Below, piece by piece: positions 53,272 to 61,383 of a DNA stretch of 61,773 nt (position 1 is its first letter; every line of letters starts with the position of its first letter). The position numbers and the translations under genes are program-made. The stretch comes from Planotetraspora mira. Lineage in GTDB: Bacteria > Actinomycetota > Actinomycetes > Streptosporangiales > Streptosporangiaceae. The stretch lies in NCBI RefSeq assembly GCF_016863275.1, contig NZ_BOOO01000043.1, positions 1 through 61,773 of the forward strand, written 5' to 3'. Below the pieces are notes generated by a model. It had not been told where the DNA came from and searched no databases. It saw only the letters and a program-made list of their open reading frames with translations.

Positions 53272-53646
53272 TCATTGCCAGATGGCCTGCGCCAGTGCGG
53301 CGCCGATGAATGCCGCTCCGAGGCCGGCGACCACGCTGGCGATGACATTGGCGGCGGCGAAGAAACGCGCACCGGTCTCGGCCAGCCGCAGCGTCTCATA
53401 GGAGAACGTCGAGTATGTGGTCAGGGCTCCGCACAGCCCTGTGCCCAGCAACAGGTTCAGAGAGGACGAGGCGGCTCCCGCGGCAACCGCGCCGGTCAGT
53501 ACGCCGAGGATCATGCAGCCGATGACGTTGACGGTGAAGGTTCCCCAGGGAAAGACGGTGTCGTGCCTGGCTTGAATCGCCCGGTCGGTCAGATACCGCA
53601 AAGGTGCGCCCACGATGGCGCCGGCGATGACCAGCAGCCAGCTCAC
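53272..53646 (-). CDS. crcB: CrcB/Fluc fluoride channel subunit, copy 2
   Basis: A 124-residue protein with four transmembrane helices. The Fluc signatures [18 protein letters not shown] and [20 protein letters not shown] are present, including the conserved Asn and the Phe-box region. Actinobacteria often encode two subunits that may form a heterodimeric fluoride exporter. GTG 53646 overlaps the TGA of the DUF190 gene. Confidence 0.92.
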   Translation of the reverse strand: MSWLLVIAGAIVGAPLRYLTDRAIQARHDTVFPWGTFTVNVIGCMILGVLTGAVAAGAASSSLNLLLGTGLCGALTTYSTFSYETLRLAETGARFFAAANVIASVVAGLGAAFIGAALAQAIWQ

Positions 53647-53990
53647 CTAGCGGCCTCTCTGCCCACGTGGCGGACGACCTCGACCTCGTCCAGGATCGCC
53701 AGGCCCTCACCGACCAACTCGTCGAGTTGCGGCAGGAACGCACGGATCGGTTCGGCGGCGTCCACGATCACAATGACAACGGGGAGATCCTCGCTCAGCG
53801 ACAGCAGCCGTGTGGTGTGGATCCGAGAGGAGGCTCCATAGCCCTCCACGCCCCGAAACACACTCACTCCCGCGAGGCCGGCCTTGTGTGCCCGGTGCAC
53901 GATCTCACTCGACAGCGGCTTGTGGTGCCACAGGTCGCTTTCGCCGATGAAGATCGTCAGCCGTAGTGCCGTCCCGGTCAGACTGGTCAT
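53643..53990 (-). CDS. DUF190 protein in the crcB operon
   Basis: A 115-residue protein starting [20 protein letters not shown]. The sequence [40 protein letters not shown] is characteristic of DUF190, a ferredoxin-like-fold family related to PII and CutA proteins that is commonly encoded between crcB genes. It is probably a cytosolic accessory or regulator of the fluoride channel. ATG 53990, with GGAG upstream, overlaps the TGA of the first crcB; an in-frame ATG four codons earlier is possible. Its own stop overlaps the second crcB start. Confidence 0.9.
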   Translation of the reverse strand: MTSLTGTALRLTIFIGESDLWHHKPLSSEIVHRAHKAGLAGVSVFRGVEGYGASSRIHTTRLLSLSEDLPVVIVIVDAAEPIRAFLPQLDELVGEGLAILDEVEVVRHVGREAAR

Positions 53991-54472
53991 CTTGCTCTCC
54001 ATCCGATGAACCGGCGCGTCATCCTGGCAGCCGCCCAGACCGCCGCCAGAGCCGTGAGCAATGTCAGTGCCAGATAGGCGAGCCCCGTCCCGGCGTGCCC
54101 GGACGCCACGAGACGCTGGATATCGACGGCGTATGTGGAAAAGGTGGTGTAGCCGCCCAGGATCCCGGTGCCGAAGAAGGGACGCACCAGGCGGTGTGCC
54201 GCCCACAACTCGGTGATCACCACCATGAACACCCCGATGACCGCGCAACCGGTGAGGTTGACGAGCAGCGTCGTCCAGGGAAACGCGCCTGGCAGAGGCG
54301 GCCACAACAGCGACGCCCCGTAACGGGCACACGCCCCGATGGCACCACCGGCCGCGACCACGGCGACCACCGGCCCCTGACCGTGCCACAGTTCCCGCCG
54401 CCATACCGGGACCGAGAATTCGACATCGGAATCGATGGGCTCACCCGCCAACTCCGGCTGGGGTGCATCCAT
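53987..54472 (-). CDS. crcB: CrcB/Fluc fluoride channel subunit, copy 1
   Basis: A 161-residue protein with an N-terminal cytosolic extension of about 35 residues and four transmembrane helices. Family motifs are [38 protein letters not shown] and [20 protein letters not shown]. First gene of the crcB-DUF190-crcB operon that protects against fluoride. AGGAGG seven bases before ATG 54472 sets the start. A structured leader that resembles a fluoride riboswitch lies at 54520-54577. Confidence 0.93.
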   Translation of the reverse strand: MDAPQPELAGEPIDSDVEFSVPVWRRELWHGQGPVVAVVAAGGAIGACARYGASLLWPPLPGAFPWTTLLVNLTGCAVIGVFMVVITELWAAHRLVRPFFGTGILGGYTTFSTYAVDIQRLVASGHAGTGLAYLALTLLTALAAVWAAARMTRRFIGWRAR

Positions 54473-54519
54473 CCGTCCACCTCCTACCCGTGTGCGCGCG
54501 CAGGCGCATTCGACACCAG

Positions 54520-54577
54520 GTAGGGACCGTTGGCGGCATCACCTGCCGCGGTTCGGGTACGGCGGGCCCCACCGCCG
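54520..54577 (-). ncRNA. Divergent fluoride-riboswitch-like leader fold
   Basis: The minus-strand leader of the crcB operon can fold like the crcB motif: a 5-bp stem CGGCG/CGCCG closing an 8-base loop GUGGGGCC; a linker ending in AACC; a 6-bp hairpin GCGGCA-GGUGA-UGCCGC; a four-base junction CAAC; then GGUCCC, which can pair with GGGGCC of the first loop (one G-U wobble) to make the pseudoknot; then UAC. Element lengths match the Thermotoga fluoride riboswitch except for a longer linker. However, its invariant UGAU junction reads CAAC and the loop A reads G. Either a diverged riboswitch or a decayed one. Confidence 0.4.
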
Positions 54578-54596
54578 CGCGGCACCCACAGAGGGG

Positions 54597-54628
54597 GTGA
54601 CCGCTGTCTATCAGACTACCGGGGTCAC
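54597..54628. repeat. Nested inverted repeat upstream of crcB leader
   Basis: Outer arms GTGACC (54597-54602) and GGTCAC (54623-54628) enclose a smaller GTCT-ATC-AGAC palindrome. It may be an operator or a transcript structure preceding the riboswitch-like fold. Confidence 0.4.
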
Positions 54629-54756
54629 GAACGGCTGCTGTCCTCGCGGGCCGTGCGCAGGAGGCGACCGATCACCACCGATCGGCGCTCGACCTCGCAC
54701 CCTCCGAAGCGGAGCGTCGGTTTCCGTGCAACCGGCTGCGGCTGCACTGACGAAAA

Positions 54757-55245
54757 TCATCCGGCGGTCGGCGCTGGTCTGGACGGGTGCGCCGGGGCGT
54801 CGAGCACGGTGTGCAGCAACCGGTTGAGCGTGACATCGTCGCCGGGCGCCAGCCCGACAGTCGCGGCGTCGATTCCGGCGACCACCGGCCAGGCGCGGGC
54901 GAGCAGCGCGTGCCCCTCGTCGGCGAGCTGCATCCCCGAGCGCCGTCCGCGACCCTCGGGACCGGTGCGGTGGAGCAGCCCTCGGTCGATCATCGCGGTG
55001 ACCGCGTCGCGCGCGCTCTGCGGGCGGATCTGGAGCGCCCGAGCTAGTTCGGACTGGTTCATGCCGGGCCGGGCACCCAGATAGGCCAGCATCCCGAACT
55101 GCACCGGGGTCAGTCCATGGACGGCCAGGCGGTCCGTGACCATCCGTTCCACCCGCCGGCCCACGCGGATCACGGTCCAGACGAGTATGTCGTCGATGTC
55201 ACCCTCGCTGGGCGCTGGTCGTCGGTCGAACGCTGAGTCCGGCAC
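54757..55245 (-). CDS. MarR-family transcriptional regulator
   Basis: A 162-residue winged-helix regulator: ILVWTVIRVGRRVERMVTDR, LTPVQFGMLAYLGARPGMNQ, SELARALQIRPQSARDAVTA, MIDRGLLHRTGPEGRGRRSG. GTG 55245 has AGGAG just upstream. MarR proteins bind palindromic operators and are released by phenolic or other ligands. Two overlapping palindromes upstream (55273-55305) are the probable autoregulatory operator, which also faces the divergent carboxylesterase gene. Confidence 0.9.
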   Translation of the reverse strand: MPDSAFDRRPAPSEGDIDDILVWTVIRVGRRVERMVTDRLAVHGLTPVQFGMLAYLGARPGMNQSELARALQIRPQSARDAVTAMIDRGLLHRTGPEGRGRRSGMQLADEGHALLARAWPVVAGIDAATVGLAPGDDVTLNRLLHTVLDAPAHPSRPAPTAG

Positions 55246-55272
55246 GGCACTCCTCTCCTCTTGCAGAAGCAG

Positions 55273-55305
55273 GTAACTGCATCTTACAGTTACAGGTACC
55301 TGTAA
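55273..55305. promoter_or_regulatory. Overlapping palindromes, probable MarR operators
   Basis: GTAACTG-CATCTTA-CAGTTAC (55273-55293, perfect 7-base arms) overlaps TTACAGGTACCTGTAA (55290-55305, perfect 16-base palindrome). They lie 28-60 bases upstream of the marR GTG, in the promoter region. Confidence 0.7.
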
Positions 55306-55523
55306 TTCTGCTGCTCCCTCGGCGCAACGCAGGGCCTGATCGCACCGGCCACGGGGTCATCGTGCTCGACGAGCGTGGCGGACCTTCACAGGCCCGGGCC
55401 GGCGGCTACCGATTGCGACTCGGCTCGCGCGCGCTGGGCCCTGGCGCAGTTGCCGCCGGCACCGGGTGACTCTCGTCTATGCCGGTGATGCCGGAAACGA
55501 AAGACGGATTGGATCTGACCGGA

Positions 55524-57122
55524 ATGAGAAGACTCGCGAGGACTTTGGCAGCGACAGTCGGCATTGGTTTGTGCCTCACGACTGGAACAGCCTGTGCCGC
55601 CGAGCGTTCGGCGCCACCGGCAGAGCTGCGAATCGACAGCGGGCCGCTGCGGGGAACTGACCAAGACAACATGCGTGCCTACCTCGGCATCCCCTATGCG
55701 GCGCCACCCGTCGGGAACCTCCGCTGGAAACCGCCCCAGCGGCCCCGGCCATGGACGACGACGTTGGATGCGACGAAGTACGGCAACTATTGCCCGCAGA
55801 ACGCGGATCTCGGTGTCTTCGGACGGCCGGGCGGAGCCGAAGACTGCCTCAACCTCAATGTCTTCGTGAGCAAGAAGGCGTCACAAAGCAAGAAGAAGCT
55901 GCCCGTGCTCGTGTGGATTCACGGCGGATCCATGTGGGTGGGGGCGAACCGCGACTACGACGCACGCAAGCTCGCCATGGACGGTGAGACCGTCGTAGTG
56001 ACCATCAACTATCGCCTGGGTCTGCTCGGTTACTTCGCCCATCCGTCACTCGATGGCGAGGGGCACCCGTTCGCCAATTACGGGCTGATGGATCAGCAGT
56101 TGGCCCTGGACTGGGTGCAGCGCAACATCTCAGCCTTCGGGGGCGATCCTGGCGACGTCACGGTCGCCGGCGAGTCGTCCGGCGGCGCCAACGTGCTCGC
56201 TCACGTCGTGTCGCCGCAGTCGGCGGGTAAGTTCCAGCACGCGATCGCCATGAGCGGCGCCGTGATCGCGACGAAGTTCCCGGCCTTCGCGGCACCGAGG
56301 CCACTCGACTTCGCGGAGCGGAAGGGAACTGATTTCGCGAAGGCGGCCGGTTGTGAGAACGGCGGCGCGGAGTGCCTGCGCAACCTTCCTCTCGACAAGG
56401 TCCTCGCGCTGCAGACTCCCTACTTGCACAAGCAGGTCATCATCGACGGGAACATCATTCCCATGCAGCCGAGCGAATCCCTGAAATCCGGGAAGTTCAA
56501 CCGGGTCACCTTGATCGATGGAAATACCCGCGACGAAGGGTCCTTCTTCGCGGCGTTCCCCGAGAACGTGAGCGGTGCGCCACTGACCGCCGAGGATTAT
56601 CCCCGCAGACTGGAGACGTTGATCGGAAGCCCGGCCCTGACTCAACAGGCCCTCAAGGAGTATCCGCTCGATGAGTACAGCAATCCCAGCGAGGCATTCA
56701 GTGCGGCACTGACCGACATGGCCTTCGCCTGTCCCGGACGGGCGATCAACCGTTGGGTATTCGATAAAACCCCTACCTACGCCTATGAATTCGCCGACCG
56801 AACGGCACCGTCTTATCTGGAACCCACAACGTTCGCAATGGGGGCGGCTCACACGTTCGAGCTCGCGTACCTCTTCCCTGGATTCCACGGCGGAGCCGGT
56901 GAACCCGTCGAACTGAATCGGCTCCAGGCCAAGCTCTCCGCGAAAATGGTGAACTACTGGTCCACGGCGGGACTCGCCGCCGAACGGGAAGCAGAATGGC
57001 CGCGGTACACGCCAGAACAGGACGACTACATGTCTCTGACGCTTCCTGAGCCCAGGATGACATCGAAAAGCTTTGATGACGTCCATGACTGTGGCTTCTG
57101 GGACAAGACCGGGATCTACTGA
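55524..57122 (+). CDS. Secreted type-B carboxylesterase
   Basis: A 532-residue secreted esterase from ATG 55524, which opens a signal peptide (MRRLARTLAATVGIGLCLTT, cleaved near ACA-AE). The catalytic features of the family are present: YLGIPYAAPPVGNLRWKPPQ, oxyanion HGGSMWVG, nucleophile GESSGGAN (Ser), Glu in NTRDEGSFF and His in GAAHTFELAYLF. It hydrolyses esters outside the cell. It diverges from the marR gene, with the palindromes about 220 bases upstream, so MarR control is possible. The binding site (GACCGGA) is weak and close. Confidence 0.9.
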   Translation: MRRLARTLAATVGIGLCLTTGTACAAERSAPPAELRIDSGPLRGTDQDNMRAYLGIPYAAPPVGNLRWKPPQRPRPWTTTLDATKYGNYCPQNADLGVFGRPGGAEDCLNLNVFVSKKASQSKKKLPVLVWIHGGSMWVGANRDYDARKLAMDGETVVVTINYRLGLLGYFAHPSLDGEGHPFANYGLMDQQLALDWVQRNISAFGGDPGDVTVAGESSGGANVLAHVVSPQSAGKFQHAIAMSGAVIATKFPAFAAPRPLDFAERKGTDFAKAAGCENGGAECLRNLPLDKVLALQTPYLHKQVIIDGNIIPMQPSESLKSGKFNRVTLIDGNTRDEGSFFAAFPENVSGAPLTAEDYPRRLETLIGSPALTQQALKEYPLDEYSNPSEAFSAALTDMAFACPGRAINRWVFDKTPTYAYEFADRTAPSYLEPTTFAMGAAHTFELAYLFPGFHGGAGEPVELNRLQAKLSAKMVNYWSTAGLAAEREAEWPRYTPEQDDYMSLTLPEPRMTSKSFDDVHDCGFWDKTGIY

Positions 57123-57273
57123 CCAACCGGTAACCGTCGCGACCCCGCAGAGGCCGGCCGCGCACAGCCGTTGCCTGGTTGCCTCTTTGGTACCCGCCGC
57201 GGCGGCGGATCAGACCGTGATCAAGCCGTCAGAAGCAGGACGAAAGAGCTCTTTGTCGTCGTAGCCCAGGGCC

Positions 57274-57897
57274 TCAGTTCATGCCCCTGGCCAGCGGGGC
57301 GCGCCAGCCGTACCGCATCGCGAGAATGCGGAACGCGAAGGCGAGCACGGCCGAGGACAGGGTGGCGACGAACCCCCGCACGCCCAGCGTGTACAGCACG
57401 GCCATAGCCGTCGAGCCGAGCATCGCCGGCACGGCGTAAAGCTGGCGGTCGTAGAGCAGGGTCGGCATCTCGCCGGACAGGATGTCGCGGATGACGCCGC
57501 CGCCGACCGCCGTGCAGACCCCGAGGAACACGGCGTGCACCGGCGCGAGGCCGAAGTACATGGCCTTGGTGGTCCCGACCGCGCAGAACAGGCCGAGGCC
57601 CGCCGCGTCGAAGACCAGCACCCCGGGCATCGCCCGCTCGACCTGCGGATGCCAGAAGAAGGCGATCACGGTGGCTGCGACCGGCACGAGGAGATATCCC
57701 GCATCCCGGAAGGCGGCGGGCTGCACGCCGATGAACAGGTCACGTATGACGCCGCCGCCGACGGAGGTGAAGAACGCGAGCACCGCCATGCCGATCACGT
57801 CGAGTTTCTTGTGCACTCCCTGCAGCGCTCCAGACAGGGCGAACACGAAGATTCCGGCGAGGTCAAGCACGGGCGTCACAGCAGTGCAGTCTCCCAT
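57274..57897 (-). CDS. TRIC-type (UPF0126) cation channel family protein
   Basis: A 207-residue membrane protein with seven hydrophobic segments. The duplicated glycine-rich motif GGGVIRDLFIG and GGGVIRDILSG is diagnostic of the UPF0126/TRIC family, whose bacterial members form potassium-permeable trimeric channels. Start ATG 57897. It is convergent with the carboxylesterase. With the Kdp genes nearby it is a second potassium-related function, though there is no operon link. Confidence 0.9.
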   Translation of the reverse strand: MGDCTAVTPVLDLAGIFVFALSGALQGVHKKLDVIGMAVLAFFTSVGGGVIRDLFIGVQPAAFRDAGYLLVPVAATVIAFFWHPQVERAMPGVLVFDAAGLGLFCAVGTTKAMYFGLAPVHAVFLGVCTAVGGGVIRDILSGEMPTLLYDRQLYAVPAMLGSTAMAVLYTLGVRGFVATLSSAVLAFAFRILAMRYGWRAPLARGMN

Positions 57898-58079
57898 GAA
57901 CCCCCCGAGCAGGGCCGACTGCCCCTTAGGGCCCAGATGACGACCAACCGGGCGGAAGCCGCAGTCGACCCACGCCGCCGTCGCTCAGCACCGAGACGAA
58001 AACCGAATAGCCCCCTGTTCAGCCGCTGCGTGGGGCCGCACATACCGGTGAGGATCGACCCCTGAGATCGTGACCGCGG

Positions 58080-58652
58080 TCAAACGGCCGGCGGCCGGGT
58101 CACGTCGTACATGTCCCAGTCCGACGTCCAGAACGCTTCGAGGCCGTTTTCTCGGATGAACTGCGATTCCACCTGGTGGATCGGATAGCAGCCCGCGATG
58201 TTGATGAGATCGTGGCCCTCGTGCTTGTTTGGGCTGACGTCGATGCCGAGGAAGTCTTCTCGGTCGAGGACCGCAGGGGCGAAGATCACAAATCCGGTCA
58301 TCGCCGTCTCCTCGCTTACGGGCCCGCCGAGACGGAGCGTGTCGCCGTAGCTGAACGGGCACTGCCCGCGCAGGCTCTCTGCCAGCCATCCCACGGCCAG
58401 GGGCCAGTCGATTTTGTCGGAGCGGACGCTGATGCAGAGTTCCGGGCGGCCAAGGCGCCAGTCGGGGTGATCGCCGAGCGACAGCCCATAGGTGAATCCG
58501 GTGATGTAGCCGGGCTCAGGAAGGTCCTTGTAGATCATCACGGCGATGCGCTTGAGTCCCGGCTTGGTGGACTCGATGGGCTGGAAGAGGGGCTCCACGC
58601 CACCGGACAGGTGGTCCAGGTGGGCGAGGTAGCGTTCCACGCGACTGGGCAC
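58080..58652 (-). CDS. Suppressor-of-fused (SUFU) domain protein
   Basis: A 190-residue protein from GTG 58652. The domain shows PIESTKPGLKRIAVMIYKDL, PEPGYITGFTYGLSLGDHPD, GRPELCISVRSDKIDWPLAV and NIAGCYPIHQVESQFIRENG, typical of bacterial SUFU-domain proteins, which often act as immunity proteins or of unknown role. No toxin gene is adjacent. It lies between the TRIC channel and the Kdp operon and appears to be transcribed alone. Confidence 0.8.
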   Translation of the reverse strand: MPSRVERYLAHLDHLSGGVEPLFQPIESTKPGLKRIAVMIYKDLPEPGYITGFTYGLSLGDHPDWRLGRPELCISVRSDKIDWPLAVGWLAESLRGQCPFSYGDTLRLGGPVSEETAMTGFVIFAPAVLDREDFLGIDVSPNKHEGHDLINIAGCYPIHQVESQFIRENGLEAFWTSDWDMYDVTRPPAV

Positions 58653-58818
58653 GTTCCGATCTTCCCAGAAGGCTCAATCCCACCAGAATTCCCAGGCGTT
58701 GAATCCCACGAGATGCTCGGCGTACGCGGTGCGTCTGGCTGCGATACGGCCCACCCACACCCCGGCTGTACTGATCACACGTGGCCGGCTGGTCGAGCAA
58801 CTGGCCAAGATCGCCAAA

Positions 58819-58847
58819 CCGTGCGCCGGACGGGGTCCGGCGCACGG
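58819..58847 (-). terminator. Hairpin terminator after kdpA
   Basis: Perfect 12-base arms CCGTGCGCCGGA and TCCGGCGCACGG with a CGGGG loop, directly after the kdpA stop (58854-58856 on the minus strand). Confidence 0.8.
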
Positions 58848-58853
58848 ACCGGG

Positions 58854-60506
58854 CTAACCGAGCAGGCCGTCGGCGAGGGGGCCGAGGGAGAGCGCGGGCA
58901 GGAAGTTGAGCAGCGCGACGATCAGCGCCACGCCCGTGGCCAGGGCCACGAAGCTGACGCCTTGGGTGCGCAGCGTGCCGGCGGTCACCGCCTGGGGTTG
59001 CTGTCGCACGAGGCTGCCGGCCAGGGCCAGGACGAAGGCAATCGGCAGGTATCGCCCGATGAACATGGCCGCGGTCATCGTGAGGTTGTAGAACATCGTG
59101 TTGCCGTTCAGCCCGGCCATGGCGCTGCCGTTGCTGTTGACGTTGCTGGTGTAGGCGTACAACACCTCGGTGAGACCGTGGGCCCCCACGTTGCCCATCG
59201 AGGACACTCCTGCCGGGAGACCTACAGCCAGGCCGGTGAAGGCGAGGATGAGGGTGGGCGAGACCAGAGAGTAGAGCACCACGAAGCGCATCTCGGTGAA
59301 GCCGATGCGCTTGCCCAAGAACTCCGGCGTACGGCCCACCATGAGACCGCCCAGGAAGATGGCCACCAGCACGACCATGATCAGGCCGTACAGGCCACTG
59401 CCCGTGCCGCCGGGAGCGATCTCGCCCAGCATCATGGCCGCGAGCAGGACTCCGCCGCCGAGACTGGAGAAGCTGTCGTAGGAGGCGTTGAGCGCGCCGT
59501 CGGCGGACGCCGTCGCGGAGACGCCGAAGAGCGTGCTCGCGGGGATGCCGAAGCGGGTCTCGGTACCTTCCGTCTGGGCGCCCACCGCCTGTGCGACCGT
59601 GCCCGTGTGGGCGGCCTGGGCGAGGTTGCCGGCGATGAGCAGCAGGCCGAACAGGATGCCGACCACGGTCAACATGGTCCAGCCCAGCCTGAGGTTGCCG
59701 GCCATCCGGCCGAAGGTCCTGATGAAGGCCGTCGGGACGATCAGCATGATCAGGATCTCGAGGGAGTCGCTCAGCGACGAGGGGTTCTCGAACGGGTGGG
59801 CGCTGCTGGCGTTGAAGAAGCCGCCGCCGTCTCCGGTCATGAGCTTGACCGGCTCCCAGGAGCCGACGGGGCCGCCGATCAGGGTCTGCGTGCCGCCCGC
59901 CACCGTGTTCACGGCCTGCGCGCCGTCCAGATTCTGCTGGACGCCCATGCAGATCAGCACGATTCCGAAGAGGACCGCCAGCGGCAGCAGGACACGGAAG
60001 ACGCTGCGGACCAGATCGACCCAGAAGTTGCCGATCTCCGTGCCGCCCCGCCTGACCAGGCCGCGGATGAGTGCGAGGCCGACGCACATGCCGACGGCCG
60101 CGGAGGCGAAGCCCTGCACACCGAGCCCGGCCATGACGGCCAGGTGGCCCGTCGTGGCCTCGCCGGCGTAGTTCTGCCAGCTCGTGTTGGTCGTGAAGCT
60201 GACCGCGGTGTGCAGCGCCAGCTCCCATGACATGCCGGGGTGGCCGAGCGACCACGGAAGGGAACCCTGGAGAGTCAGCAGCGCGAACAGGGCCGCGATG
60301 CCGAGCACGGAGAAGGCCATCAGCGCCAGCAGATAGTGGCGCCAGTCCTGCTCACGGTCGGGATCGATGCCGCAGATCCGATAGAGGCGGCGCTCGATGG
60401 CGAGGTGGCGGCCGCCGTCCAGGGTGCGGGCCATGTAGTCGCCCACGGGGACGTGGAGGACCACCAGGAGGGTGAGGACGAACAACGCTTGCAGCCAGCC
60501 GTACAT
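58854..60506 (-). CDS. kdpA: Potassium-transporting ATPase subunit KdpA
   Basis: A 550-residue channel-like subunit with about ten membrane segments. The four pore regions are visible: AVSFTTNTSWQNYAGE, GDGGGFFNASSAHPFENP, the SSLGGGVLLAAMM region, and YTSNVNSNGSAMAGL. KdpA selects and conducts K+ in the KdpFABC pump. ATG 60506 lies two bases after the kdpC stop. It is the last gene before a terminator, whereas the canonical operon order puts kdpA first. No kdpF-like small ORF was seen between these genes. Confidence 0.95.
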   Translation of the reverse strand: MYGWLQALFVLTLLVVLHVPVGDYMARTLDGGRHLAIERRLYRICGIDPDREQDWRHYLLALMAFSVLGIAALFALLTLQGSLPWSLGHPGMSWELALHTAVSFTTNTSWQNYAGEATTGHLAVMAGLGVQGFASAAVGMCVGLALIRGLVRRGGTEIGNFWVDLVRSVFRVLLPLAVLFGIVLICMGVQQNLDGAQAVNTVAGGTQTLIGGPVGSWEPVKLMTGDGGGFFNASSAHPFENPSSLSDSLEILIMLIVPTAFIRTFGRMAGNLRLGWTMLTVVGILFGLLLIAGNLAQAAHTGTVAQAVGAQTEGTETRFGIPASTLFGVSATASADGALNASYDSFSSLGGGVLLAAMMLGEIAPGGTGSGLYGLIMVVLVAIFLGGLMVGRTPEFLGKRIGFTEMRFVVLYSLVSPTLILAFTGLAVGLPAGVSSMGNVGAHGLTEVLYAYTSNVNSNGSAMAGLNGNTMFYNLTMTAAMFIGRYLPIAFVLALAGSLVRQQPQAVTAGTLRTQGVSFVALATGVALIVALLNFLPALSLGPLADGLLG

Positions 60507-60508
60507 GA

Positions 60509-61381
60509 TCAGGACTCCCGGTCCAGCGCGAGGTTGAGCGTCAGCACGTTCACGCCGGGCTCCCCGAGGAAGCCGAGCGCACGGCCGGTGGTGTTCTGCT
60601 TGATGACGTCCTCGACCCTGTCCAGGCTGAGGCCGCGCTCCCTGGCGACGCGGGGGGCCTGGAGATCGGCGTACGCGGGGGAGATGTGCGGGTCGAGGCC
60701 GCTGCCGCTCGCGGTTACCGCGTCGGCGGGCACCGCGGGGTGGGCGGGCGCGTCGCCGCGGACGGGGACCACGAGCGCCTTGCTGTAGTCGTCGCCCGGC
60801 TTGGCGCACTCCACGGCGACGCCTTCGTAGGCGGCGAGGAAGGGAGTGGCCGGGCAGGCCTGGTTCAGGCTGACCACGCGGGTCGCCCGACCGCTCAGGC
60901 CCTGCTCGCGGAACACGCCAAGTACGGCGCCCACGCCATCGGAGGTGCAGTACGGCCGGGCACCGCTGACCTGTTCCAACTCACCGACGGCCTTGCTCCG
61001 CGCGCAGACCTGGGTGAGCAGGCTGAGCTTGCCCGACTCGGGGTCGGCCGGGTCGGGAAGCACGTCGACGACGCTCTCCGAGCCCTGGTTGCCCGCCCCG
61101 GTCGCGCCCGGGTCGTAGCCGTCGCCGGCGGCCGAGGGACGGCTCTGGAAGTATCGCTTGATCGGTTCGCCGTCCGTGCCCGTGAAGGACTGACCGACGA
61201 GTTCGCTGCCGGCGATCTTCCCGTCCTTCTCCACAAGGGAGCCGCCGGCTCCGCGGCCGAAGACCGCTTGAGCGATGCCGGTCATCGCGAGTGGATAGAG
61301 CAGGCCGAGGGCGAGGGTGAGCACCACGACGACCCGCAGGGCGGCCACGTGGTGGGCGAGCCACCGTGGAAGACGGTTCAT
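60509..61381 (-). CDS. kdpC: Potassium-transporting ATPase subunit KdpC with insertion
   Basis: A 290-residue protein, about 90-100 residues longer than typical KdpC. One N-terminal transmembrane segment (VVVVLTLALGLLYPLAMTGI) and the conserved parts (GSELVGQSFTGTDGEPIKRY, FQSRPSAAGDGYDPGATGAG, ASGSGLDPHISPAYADLQAP, GRALGFLGEPGVNVLTLNLA) are intact. Between them residues ~103-217 form an extra extracellular region with four Cys (126, 145, 176, 192), which could make two disulphides. The start is ATG 61381 (AGGA eight bases upstream); ATG 61387 overlaps the kdpB stop. Confidence 0.92.
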   Translation of the reverse strand: MNRLPRWLAHHVAALRVVVVLTLALGLLYPLAMTGIAQAVFGRGAGGSLVEKDGKIAGSELVGQSFTGTDGEPIKRYFQSRPSAAGDGYDPGATGAGNQGSESVVDVLPDPADPESGKLSLLTQVCARSKAVGELEQVSGARPYCTSDGVGAVLGVFREQGLSGRATRVVSLNQACPATPFLAAYEGVAVECAKPGDDYSKALVVPVRGDAPAHPAVPADAVTASGSGLDPHISPAYADLQAPRVARERGLSLDRVEDVIKQNTTGRALGFLGEPGVNVLTLNLALDRES

Positions 61382-61383
61382 GA

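Noticed and set aside
54505-54545. Alternative fluoride-riboswitch alignment using the intact GGUGAUG further downstream
   Set aside because: It keeps GAUG but lacks a following AACCGC and a CUGAUG-like 3' strand, and no pseudoknot partner is present. The fold at 54520-54577 satisfies all three helices.
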